A stretch of DNA of 64,000 bases from Immersiella caudata (Eukaryota > Ascomycota > Sordariomycetes > Sordariales > Lasiosphaeriaceae), in contig JAULSU010000001.1 in the NCBI GenBank assembly GCA_030512335.1, positions 6,510,001 through 6,574,000 on the forward strand, read 5' to 3'. Made by a program: the position numbers and the translations under genes. The notes beneath the pieces were generated by a model. The model had not been told where the DNA came from, searched no databases, and saw only the letters and a program-made list of their open reading frames with translations. The stretch's first letter is position 1. Each line of letters starts with the position of its first letter. Shown piece by piece: positions 1-10,857 of this stretch.

Positions 1-3000
1 GACGAGCGGGCCTACATCATTACTCAGGGCACCAAACATTACCGCACCTCCGATCGCGGGAAGACATGGTCAGAGTTCAACTCCGAGGCTGAGATGAGCA
101 TGTTCCGCAGCGACATCCTCATATTCCACGCCGCCGACCCGGATCGCATCATCTTCAATGGCATGGTTTGCCAGGGCATTTTCTGTCAGGAGGTGGCCAT
201 GTACACAACCGATGGCTTCAAGACAAAGGCCAAGCCCCTGCGACAGAATACCGCTGGCTGCTGGTGGGCCAAGTCCTCCGAGTTGTTCACCACTGGCGCG
301 GACGATCTTGACCGGAATCGTATTCTATGTATCGTTATGGATGACTTCTCGCCATTCAAGCAGGACCAGCGCTTGCTGATCTCGGATAACTTCTTCGACA
401 CGACCGAGGGGACCAAGGACATTCAAGAGTTTGAGCCGAATTTGGATTCTAGCAAGGCAGTTCAGGGTATTGTGAACGTTGCGGCTGTCAAGAAGTACTT
501 GCTGGTGGCGACGACATCTATGAACACGGATGAGATGGCGTTGTTTGTCACCGACGACACCAAGCAATGGCACCGCGCTATGTTCCCTGCTCCCCACGAG
601 AGCCACGATCACCGGCTCATGCAGGAGGCGTACACGGTGCTGGAGAGCACCAACTACAGCATCCAGATCGATGTCATGTCAACAAGACCGTCGAACCCGA
701 TGGGTGTTCTCTTCACCAGCAACTTCAACGGCACCTTCTTCACTGAGAACATCGAACACACGAACAGAAATTCTCACGGCCATGTCGACTTTGAGAAAAT
801 ATCTGGCATCCAGGGTATTTTCATGGTCAACAAGGTTGAGAACTGGAAAGAAGTTGAAAATAAAGATAGCAAGGAGAAGAAGATTGTGACCGAGATCACA
901 TTTGATGATGGCCGTGCCTTTGAGTCGGTCACTGCTGACGGGAAGAGAATTCATCTTCACTCGGTCACTGAGCTGACCAATGTCGGGCGTGTGTTCTCCA
1001 GCCCAGCGCCTGGCATCATCATGGGCAACGGCAACACCGGAGATTACCTCAAGAGCTACAAGGAGGCCGACCTCTACGTTTCCGACGATGCCGGCAAGAC
1101 TTGGACCAAGGCCCTCGACGGACCGCACAAGTACGAGTTCGGAGACCAGGGTTCTATCATTGTTGCTGTCAAGGCGACGGACAAAGAGATCTCTGAGATC
1201 AGCTACTCGCTCAACCATGGTGTTGACTGGGTCAAGGAATCCTTGCCGGATGACCTGAAGATTGTCCCCTACATCATCACCACCGTCCAAGACTCGACGA
1301 GCTTGAAGTTCCTCCTGATTGGCAAGTCGGACGGCAAGAATCCTTGGCAGGTGATTTCTGTTGATTTTGATGGGCTCCACGAGGCCACCTGCAAGGAGAG
1401 CGACCTGGAGGAATGGCACGCCCGTACTGACAAGGACGGCAAACCGACGTGCTTGATGGGCCACACGCAAAGCTTCACTCGCCGGAAGAAGAAGGCGGAG
1501 TGCTTCCTGAAGCAAGAGTTCAAGCACGCCATCGCGAAGACGGAAAACTGCGATTGCACAGACTTGGACTACGAGTGTGACTTCAACTTCGTAAAGGATG
1601 AAGACGGCAAGTGTGTTGCTAGAGGCCCAATCGTTGCGCCAGATGATGCATGCAAGAAGGGCCAGACCACCTTCATGGGTACATCGGGATACCGCAAAAT
1701 TCCAGGAAACACCTGCAAGGACACCTCAGAAATGAAGGAGAAGTACAAGGACGTGGAGAGGAAGTGCGAGGACAGGGGCAACCAGCCATCCGCCCCGGCC
1801 ACAGACAAGGTTTCGCAGAAAAAGAAGGAGTTCGGGAGCTTCGATGGTTTCCGACAGTACTACCTTGACCGCGGCGAGTCCAACTCGAACGGCGACGAAA
1901 CTGTCATCATGCGCCCAGAGAAGGGAGCCTCCAACGCTGGCGATATTTGGATCACACACGACCAGGCGAAGAGCTGGACCAAACCGGAGGCTCTTAAGGA
2001 CGAGAAAATTCTGGCAATCACGCCCCACGCCTACTTTAGCGACCTTGTCTTCTTCATTGCCAAGGATCGAAAGGTCCTGTATACAACTGATCGAGGTGTC
2101 CATTTCCAGAGCTTCAAAGCCCCTACCAAGACGAGCTCAGCTTCGTTTCTTCAGTTCCATCCGGATAAAAAGAACTGGCTGGTTTGGATCGGTGAGAACG
2201 ACGATGATGATAAGTACATGATCGCGTCTCTTTCCAGGGACCGCGGAGACCACTGGGAGACCATTGCTCGCTACGTTCGGAACTGCGAGTTCACGGGATC
2301 CACGGCCTTCAAGTATCCGAACCGCAAGGAGCAGCAGATCGTCTGCCTTCGACGCGAGAAGGAGAACAATAACGAAGACACTCCCTATGTGTTTGTTGTC
2401 TCAAATGACTGGTTTGAGAATGAGAAGGTTGTTTACAAAAATGTCAAGGGATTCGCTACAATGGCCGAGTTCATCGTCGTTGCGACCGAGGACGAGAAAA
2501 CCAAGACGTTACAAGCTCATTCCAGTCTCGACGGCATTGAATGGGCTGATGCTCACTTCCCTCTTGGCTATAAGGTGCCTCATGACCACGAATTTACCGT
2601 CCTTGACAGCTCAACGCATGCAATCAACATGTTCGTCGCGGCAGACATGGATCCGGATCGTGGGCGTGGCGACATTCTCAAGAGCAACTCGAACGGAACG
2701 TCCTACGTTGTAAGTGTCAGAAATGTCAACTGCAATGAGGAATTTTATGTGGACTACGAGAAGATGCTCGGCCTGGAAGGTGTCGCTCTCGTCAACGTGG
2801 TCTCGAACCCCGACGACAAGAAGGGGCCCAAGAAGCTGCAGACGAAGATCACGCACAATGATGGAGCTTTGTGGCGATATCTGCCCACTCCGGATAAGGA
2901 TGAATTCGGTGACTTCCCATGCCGATCGAGGGGCGACCCGACCTGCGCGTTGCACATTCACGGTTATACAGAGCGCCGCGACCACTCCAAGATGTTCTCT

Positions 3001-4312
3001 TCTAGCGGTGCTGTCGGTGTCATGTTTGGATGGGGCAATGTCGGAGCTGAGCTAGGCCCGTTGAAGGATGCCGACACGTTCATGACGACGGATGCTGGCG
3101 CCTCGTGGAAGCGGGTACGGAAGGGTCGCTGGGCGTGGGCGTTTGGTGATCACGGAGGCGTCATGGTGCTCGCCCAAACGACCAACCAAGCCTCGAAGAC
3201 CAAGACTGTCTACTACTCGCTTGACCAAGGCGAGACGTGGAAGGCGCACGACTTCTCAGAAAAGGAGGTCGGGATCCAAGACATCACCACCCTGCGCTCC
3301 GGAAGCTCGCGCGCCTTTGTGCTATGGGGTATTGACGGGGGCGAGCTGTTCGCCTTAAATCTGGACTTCTCTGGATTCACCGACCGGCTTTGCAAGCATG
3401 ACGATGACCTGAAAAAGTCGGACTACATTATCTGGTCGGCCAAGTACCCTGAGCTCCCGGATGACTGCCTCTTTGGCCACAAGTCGCAGTACCTCCGCAA
3501 GAAGAACGACCGGAAGTGCTTCAACGATGTCAAGATGAAGTCCCTCTTCAAGATGGAGAACTGCCCCTGTGGTAGACAAGACTACGAATGGTCAGTACCT
3601 TTTCATCCCCGTCAGTGATGGTTGTATCTAATGGTTTCGCAGCGACTACAACTACGAATTCGTCGACGAACACGGCCAATGCGGCCTCGTGCCCGGCTAC
3701 CAACCCATTTCCCGCGAAGAGTGGTGCAAAAAGAATCCTGACGAAATCGAGTTCTTCAAGCCCACCGGCCTCCGCAAAATTCCCCTTTCCACCTGCGTTG
3801 GCGGCACCGAATTCGACAAGCTTTCCTCTCCCGAGACGTGTCCCGGCCACGAGGAGGAATTTGACCGTAAGCATGCTACCTCGGGTGTCGCCATCTTCTT
3901 CGCGGTCACGATCCCCGTCGCTATCGCGGCCGCCGCCGGTTGGTGGGTGTGGAGGAATTGGAGCGGAAAGTTTGGGCAGATTCGACTGGGCGAGCAGGGG
4001 ACTTCAGCGTTTGACTCTGATCAGCCGTGGGTAAAGTACCCTGTTATCGCGCTTAGCGCAGTCGTCGCCGTCGTGGTGGCTCTGCCGGTGGTTGCCTCTA
4101 GCGTATGGCGGGCTGTTAGGAGCGTGGCGGACAGATGGGGAATTGGCGGTGGTGGAAGGGGAGGCTGGAGTAGACTTGGAGGCGGGCATGCCAACGGGGG
4201 GACGAGGAGGTTCACGACGAGGGATAGTTTTGTCAGGGGGTCGAGTGATTATAGTGTGGTAGATGATGATGAGGGGGAGTTGCTTGGGGATGAGAGCGAT
4301 GAGGAGGTATGA
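1..4312 (+). CDS. VPS10: Vacuolar protein sorting receptor VPS10 (sortilin family), 5' end missing
   Basis: Type I membrane receptor that carries carboxypeptidase Y and other cargo from the late Golgi to the endosome/vacuole. The frame is open to the left edge, so the signal peptide and part of the first propeller lie outside the window. Two VPS10 domains are visible, with Asp-box repeats such as SDRGKTW, SDDAGKTW, SRDRGDHW and SLDQGETW. Each ends in a Cys-rich segment; the two related ends read DYECDFNF and DYECDYNYEF. The second is interrupted by an intron at 3591-3642 (GTCAGT...CGCAG), which splits the conserved Cys codon. Exons are <1-3590 and 3643-4312. A membrane segment lies near 3880-3950, a second hydrophobic stretch near 4030-4110, and a short acidic tail follows. 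The tail has a tyrosine motif (YSVV) and an acidic dileucine motif (DEGELL), both typical endosomal sorting signals. Family identity is secure. Confidence 0.93.
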
Positions 4313-7300
4313 GCGGTGGGTTTTCCTTTTTTTTTGATAGTCATGGGATCGGGATTGTTTCTATGTAAAGTAAAGGAGGATGGGTATAATAGGTAGGACA
4401 AACATTGAGCAGTAGCGAAATAAGGAATAGCGATGTATGTTCACTAGATTAACCTAGTTTGTGTGAGTTATGTTTGGAGCTGGTTTGTATCCGGTTTCGA
4501 ATCGGACTGGGCTGTGGCTGTGAGTGTAGTACCACCGGATTTGAGAGGCTTGGGTTCTAGTTACAAACTGGCTGTGAGATGATGGATGGAAAGGGTTCAC
4601 AGAAGATTTACAGAATGTCTAGTCTGCCTATCATGAAATGCTACCTGTGGATTACGACACGGCGTGCTCAAGAGTGCACTGGCAAGAGAAATCAATCCGC
4701 CGTTCGAGGCTAAAAATGCAGTGTCTCGGCGTTGCTGTCGGCGTTTGGTGGCTGGCGTTGCGGGAGAGTACAGTCACCGCCAATAAGATCATCTAAACTG
4801 ATATTGAGGACTTCAAGATTTCACCCTTAGAATCCCATTCCGATTGCTTGCCAGAAAGCCCCTGAGCCGTCAGAACTCCAGCCGTGGCAATGGCAGCACA
4901 AGTGAGAGATGTGACGGTGTGCAGGGGGTAGAGGGGTGAGTGTTTTACAACATGCGGGCGGCGAAGCGCCGCCTCAATTCCGTTCCGTTACCGGACGCCG
5001 CAATTCTTGGGCTGCTGTCGCTGCTGCTGCTGCTGCTCACGTTCGACGTCGATCAGTTACCGTTCGATGGGGGTTTCTGGTTCTTGCTGCAGCTTTGAGG
5101 GCGGGAAGTGCAGTGGAACCCCCACGCGGTGACGCTTTGGATGGGTGGTGCAGATGCGGCGTCGTGGGGACGGTGAGTGTGATGCCCTAGCCGCGATGGC
5201 TGAGAAGGGGATGGGAGATTCGATTTCTTGAGGGTTTATTTTTGGGATATGGAATCGGACAGCAACAAAAAAAAAAAAAGGAATATTTGGAGTTCATGGC
5301 TTAAGTTTGCCCTCGCGTTCCTGAACCATTTCGATTCGATATGTGTTTCCATTTTGTTTCCCACCTTTCCTTTTCCTTTCCCCATATTATGCCCGCTTGC
5401 TTACACAGTACGCGGTACCGCTCAGCTCGCGGGGAACAAAATGTGATGATGTGAAATTGACACTCAATGCGTCGAGGCGTTGCGGCGGCGGCGGCATCAG
5501 TCAATCTGACATTCTCGTCACAGCGGAGCCGCGCACAAATTCAGACAGCCGATTCGATCTCAACTCTTTCCGATGGTGGTTGGACAGTCGTAAATGAGAG
5601 ACACGCCATGCACCTCGCGCGTTCCTCTGTAAATGATGAACTGTGATTGTTGTGCGGATAGCCTAGCCTCATCCTGGGCTGATCATCCTGCCTTTTTTCG
5701 GCGTGCCGGGGCTGGTGCTTGTCAGCCTCACCCCGTTGCCATCCCCGCTGTAGCGCCTGTCGTGATAACGCCTGCCTGCACAGGCCTCGCCGTCATGCTG
5801 CAAGCAACCGAGACGTACCCAGTTCAATATTCCTCCGCGTCGCCACTCCTTCGCAAAGCTCGACCTCAGCAATCTAACCGACCCCTCCCGACAGGTGGCT
5901 TACCTACCAACCCAAAGTCCCCTCACCTCAACCGTCGCACGCGTGTGAATGATGCGCATCGATCACCTAACGTGACAACGACATCCATCCCGCTCAGACC
6001 CTCCCAAGGGGCCGACCGACCGCCCCCCTTCTCTTTCCAGGCCCCCTTGTTGCCACGATATTTCTGCCGTTCAGAACAGCAGAACAGAACAAGGCGGGAC
6101 GGCCGACCCAAAGCTCACAGCTCTGTGGGACTGGACACGCTAAAACACGCCGTACCAAAATCCAAACTCTCACTTCTCTCCCTACCTACTTATCAGGCAC
6201 ACTACCTACTTACTATACCTTGGCAGAGCTCAAACATGGAAATGATTGCGCATTCTACCAAGTTTACCAATTCTACATCCATCACGTCTTCATTCTTTTC
6301 CTTCTCCCTCCTTTTCCCCACCTCCTCAGTCTCAGTCACCACAATCCCAATCCCACCCCGCTATGCACACCCTCTGACCATGACCATCCTCACCAACGCA
6401 ATAGCTGCCCCCTCTATACCACCATCCAGACAATGCGCACATCACTCGCCGTAGCAAAAACCACCCAGCGCATGCTTGTTCAGCCGGACGTCGGCAGCTA
6501 CACGGACGTGCGCCACCCTACTGGGGCCGCTAGCACTACCACCTCCCCGACCTAAACTGCACGTTGGGATGGCCCCGATACCACCTCGATGTTCGTGCTT
6601 TCGATAATAAAACTCGCCACGAGGTATGCCAGAGGCAGAGGCAAAGGCAGATATAGCCCCCCTGTGTTTTGATATAGCGTAGGGAAGGCACTTCGTAGGC
6701 AGTAAGAAACATGCAAGCTACGGCATGGCATCCCATTCCGTCGCGAGCCGAAGCCCCCTGCTCACGCAGGAGACGTTACGTTTGCGTGGTGTAAGCCGAG
6801 CAGAACCGGGTCCCATCATCGAGGGGTAAGGAGAGGTGATGGATGGGATGGCGCTCTCTCGAAACGTGGCAAAGAACGGGAGTCGGTCAGTCAGCACATC
6901 GCCCCCAACAAGCCGAGGTGCTCACAAATGACAGACGATAGTACAAGGTGGTATTTTGAGGCTCGCCCCGAGAGGGAACAGCCTGGTTGGAGCCAATATT
7001 CGTGGTAATAAGACAAGACCTCGCCAAACAAATGTGGTATGCCCCATGGGAAGCGAAAAACGCCTTCCAACGCCTTGCAAAAGCTGCTAGAGATAACTCA
7101 AGAAAGAAACACAAAGAAGCCAGTTAAACATGTTCCTCGAACCCGCTCTATCCGTTCCCTCGCGGCAAAGCCTCTGTCGAGAAAAAAGCAAGACCGAGAT
7201 GGGTCGGGGGCTGAGCGTGATCGGCGCTCGAGGTCGGGTATTAACAATGCGTGTATGTCAAACTCTCGGGTGGAGCACATCAAGTAAAATAAACAGTTTT

Positions 7301-7327
7301 GAGACGTCGCCCATCGTAATGTCGCTT
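4313..7327. other. Gene-poor stretch between two convergent genes
   Basis: About 3 kb with no convincing gene. It should hold the 3' UTR of VPS10 at its left end and that of the minus-strand gene at its right end. It contains a run of 13 A at 5267-5279, a short CTG-rich run near 5025-5037, and a long pyrimidine-rich plus-strand stretch at about 6030-6420. An AATAAA-like sequence lies near 6606. Open frames here (for example 5633-6454) have no recognisable domain and biased, low-complexity composition. A small transcribed unit at about 6230-6640 is possible but not demonstrated. Confidence 0.5.
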
Positions 7328-10300
7328 TTATGCCCGCCGCACGCGGTTCCAGAATCGCTTCATAACACCCTTGTCCGCTGTTGTCGAGTTCCAGTCGAAG
7401 CTCGCACCTCTGTCAATGCTCTCCTTGCGAGCTACGTCCCCAATATAAGTGGCGTTATCCGGTGATGGAGACATCGCCGTCGACCTTCGACCGCCATGTT
7501 GCCAACCGTAAATCTGCTCCTCGTGGGCACGAAGATCCGGTCTCGTTAACGTCATCCGCAGCGTCATCTCCCGCGACGAAGCTGGTGCCTGCGCGTAGCC
7601 ACTACCCTCCGAGCCGTTTCTGTTTGTCTCCTTCGCGGAGACCACGTCGGCGGGAAGGACCCGCAGGGGCCGCACAGCTGCCGGCTTGCTCTCGGTGGCT
7701 TGCGGTGTTCTTGGGGATTCTGGGTCCCCCAACGAGATCTGGTCGCCGTCCAGCGAAATGTTATCGTCGTCGTCGTCATCCGCGAGGAATGTCCGCATAT
7801 TCGAAGATCCGTCAGAGAGTTTCTGTCTCGCGTGACCTTGGTGCAAAAAAAACCCCGTCCTTTCCAACAGCCGCCGACGAAAGGACATCGGCAGATGGAA
7901 AACCAAACTCAATGGCCTCGTCAAACTTTTGTGGCGACGCCAGGTACACTCGCAACTTCAAGCGGGCTTCCGGGTCCTGGTAATGAGCCGCAGATGGGTC
8001 AAAGGTCGAGACCGAATCCTGCGCAGCATGCCTCGGGGTGATCAATGACAGAGCCCGGGACTTCCGCCTAGTATGAGACCCGGCGTTGGCGATGCTCCCC
8101 GCAGGACTGTGAAGCGGGGAGGTCGGGCTGGTGGCATCCTTGGTGGCAGGTCGACTTATCGAAACCGAATTCCGGCCAAATGGAATCTTTGAGATGGACA
8201 GGTGCCGACGAAACGATGGGCGCGGTTGCTGCTTGGTGGGGGATGGGATATTGTCTCGCAGGTTGGCATGGTAGTCGTCAAGGAAAAGGCGTAGATCAAG
8301 GTCGTCCTCTTCTTCCAGCCAGCGAAACGTATCGTAAAATGATTGGGGGATCTCTCGATCATCCGTCTGATCTGTGTGGCTCTGGGAGCCGGCACGGGAC
8401 TCCATGCTTTCTCGCCCGGATGGAACAGAGGGGCTGAGAAGGGCGGTATCTGGGACGATATGCTTGCTGGCTCGCCGATTCAGTTTGCAGATGGCTTCGT
8501 CTGCGGCATCCAAGATGACACTCGCTCGCAAGCGTCGAGCAAGTACAACCTGCTCCTCACGAGAGTATTCTCTCTTGCGTGTCGTGTCGGGAAACGATGT
8601 GCACGAAGGGGACGGCTCCGGGGTCAGGTACCGAGACTCCAAAAGCGAGCTCCGGCGGACTATGCGGTTGGTGATCTGCTCCGAGACGCTCCGGCCCTGG
8701 CGAGGTCTCCGCCGCTTAAAGTGAGAGATGTCGTCGTAGTGTTGCGAAATGCCATCAACGTGACCGGAGTCACGGGCAAAACGCAGTCTCTCGAGCGTCG
8801 AAAAGTACTGTGGGAAGGAACCGATATTTAGCGACGGGCCCCAGAAGAAAACATTATAAGAAGATCCAGTTTGTCTGGGGTCCTGTCCAGGGGCCGATCA
8901 CTCGAATCGCCGACCTGGCCCACCCCTCCAGCTCTCGTCTAGCTCAATTTGTCGATTGCTTGACGGGCTAAGCGGGTGAATTGCAATGCAGCAAAGTACA
9001 TACAGCAGCTCGCGGCGGCCGTGGCGGAAAAGCGAAAGGGGGGTGGATGAGGAATGCGGCCTAGTATGATGGACCTGCATGCGCGGCGGCCAAAACGTAT
9101 GCGGTGAGTGTGTAGCGGCGTGGGTGTCCTGCACCCCTCAGGCCGAAGCAGCCCTGATCGTCCCAGGCACGAAACGACCAACAATGCATCTCAACGCCGA
9201 GGAGCCAATGGGTTCACTTGCTCCCCATTGCCCTGGACTTGATGCGCGGCGCAAATTGCCCCACCACTGGATGGTTGCTGAGCATATCGGGGCCCAGAAA
9301 AAGGAACCTGCTCGACAGAGAACCGATTCATCACAGGTGTCCAGTCGTGTTGTTGAGTGCCATGCGTGAGGGTGGCTGAACCACCGGAGCGCTATCAAGC
9401 CGCAAATCCCAGAAGGGCGATATTGACTTCCGGCCCCTGCCAGCACACCCGCGATCCCCCCCGTGAGGCTCACCGCGGAGCCCGGCCAAGACACTGACCA
9501 ACCTGAAGCCGAGATTTGGCTGCAGTGATGGTCCCGAGACCTCCAGCTAAGGTTGACGGAAGCACCCGGCGGTCTCTCCCCGCGTCCCTTGTCTCTCAAT
9601 GGCCAAGCCAGATGCGCGTCTTGGTGCGAATCGTGGGAAGACAATCAAGAAACAGACTCCAATTGGGCAAGCTAGTGTGCGGGCAGTGTGAAGAGGGAAT
9701 TTTGGGTGCAGAGACGACGACACGACGAGAGCCAATGACAGCGCGCGCGGGCATCTGAGTGGGCGATGCCGCCCGTTTTAGGGCGGTTTCTTGCCGCCAG
9801 AAAGAAGCAACGGCGTGTTCAACGTGGATTCTGGGGTTCAGACATGTGCTTTCGCGAAACGACCACAACACGAGGAAACAAAACACGAAATCGAAAAAAA
9901 ATAACACACCTTTCGCTGGATTGCCAGTGGCAGCGCCTCAAACTCCTCCCGTGTCATTTGCGGGACGCCTCCCATGTGGGACTGTCTTTTTTGAATGCTG
10001 CTGGATCTTGAGTGCGCGGGTGACTGCTTCGCAACGGCCGAACTGCTGCCGCTAACCTTGCTCTCCGCGGAAGTACGAGGCTGCAGCTGCCCGCTGTGAT
10101 GTCGCTGCGAATGGTAGTGATGCCGGCGAACCCAGCGCGCGAAAATTGGGCTTGCGGGCCGGCCGCTTCGTGCTGAATGTGGTCGCCATTGCGTCTCGTT
10201 CGTCGTGTCGGCGGCCGCGCAGGCTGATGGTCGTGCGAAGTACTCTTCTGATACCGGAAGGGAGGGAGGAGCACCAGCGCTCATCTCGACGATCGGGCCA

Positions 10301-10857
10301 GGCATGGCGGGCTCCTCGCGGCTTGGTCTCTCTGAGGCCCAGGCGCTGCTAGAGGCAAGGCTCGATGTCGACGCCGAAGGAGAGAAGAAGAAGCTCTTAA
10401 AGGGAGAACGGCACTCGTCAGGGAGGGAGGCCGCGCGGTCGAGGCCAGACCCAGTGTCGAGGTAAGGGCGGCTCGGTCCGAGTTGGCTGTCGCTCGCGGC
10501 GGTTCGGGTGTGGTCGATACTGGCGGTGGTAATGTGAAAGGGAAGTTGGATGCTGCTGAGATCGCTGACGAAATCGCAGCTCGGGGACGTCTGGGGAATC
10601 CAGGATCCTAAAGACCCTCGCAATCCCGGCGTTGTGAGGAGCCAGGGCAGCAGTCTGTCCCACGAGGTGCCATTGGCACCGTTCGACAGGGAATCTAGAG
10701 TGAAGGGGGCGTCAAGGCTGGCCACGCGATTCGCGTTCGCGGCACACGTCGCTGTGCTGGAAATAGCGCCATCATGCTCCGGGGCAAGTCCTATCTCGCT
10801 ACCGCTGGCAGTGACGAGTGAGAGCCCCGGGCCTGTGATGGCCCCTGCCGTTCCCAT
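7328..10857 (-). CDS. Conserved fungal hypothetical protein, largely disordered; probable frameshift
   Basis: I do not recognise a function. The model is exon 1 at 10857-9910 and exon 2 at 8807-7328, joined across a long intron (8808-9909, GTGTGT...CCCACAG). The junction is in phase 0 and gives ALPLAIQRK followed by YFSTLERLRFA, which reads as one continuous domain (TREEFEALPLAIQRK then YFSTLERLRFARDSG). Further ordered-looking blocks follow: HYDDISHFKRRRPRQGRSVS, SLLESRYLTPEPSP, FRWLEEEDDLDLRLFLDDY and LKLRVYLASPQKFDEAIEFG. The rest is Ser/Pro/Arg-rich and probably disordered. At an 8-base homopolymer (7845-7852) the frame breaks. Removing one base restores a continuous frame to the stop at 7328, giving about 808 residues. 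This could be a sequencing error or a real lesion. The N-terminus is uncertain: 10857 is the first ATG in the open frame, but an ATG near 10302 is also possible. Confidence 0.6.
8808..9909 (-). other. Long (1.1 kb) intron of the 7328-10857 gene
   Basis: The donor GTGTGT follows the Lys codon ending at 9910. The acceptor CCCACAG precedes the Tyr codon at 8807. Phase is preserved and the joined protein reads smoothly. At 1102 nt it is more than ten times the usual intron length in this window. I see no gene inside it. The branch site is weak (CTAAA at about 30 nt from the acceptor). Confidence 0.6.

Noticed and set aside
679..1527. 282-codon minus-strand open frame opposite VPS10
   Set aside because: Shadow frame of a well-supported receptor gene, with no domain.
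4498..4520. Sequence resembling a tRNA B box (GGTTTCGAATC)
   Set aside because: No A box at a suitable distance and no cloverleaf can be drawn around it.
5633..6454. 273-codon plus-strand open frame between VPS10 and the next gene
   Set aside because: Composition follows the pyrimidine-rich DNA (Ser/Pro/Thr runs), with no conserved block and no splice-supported continuation.
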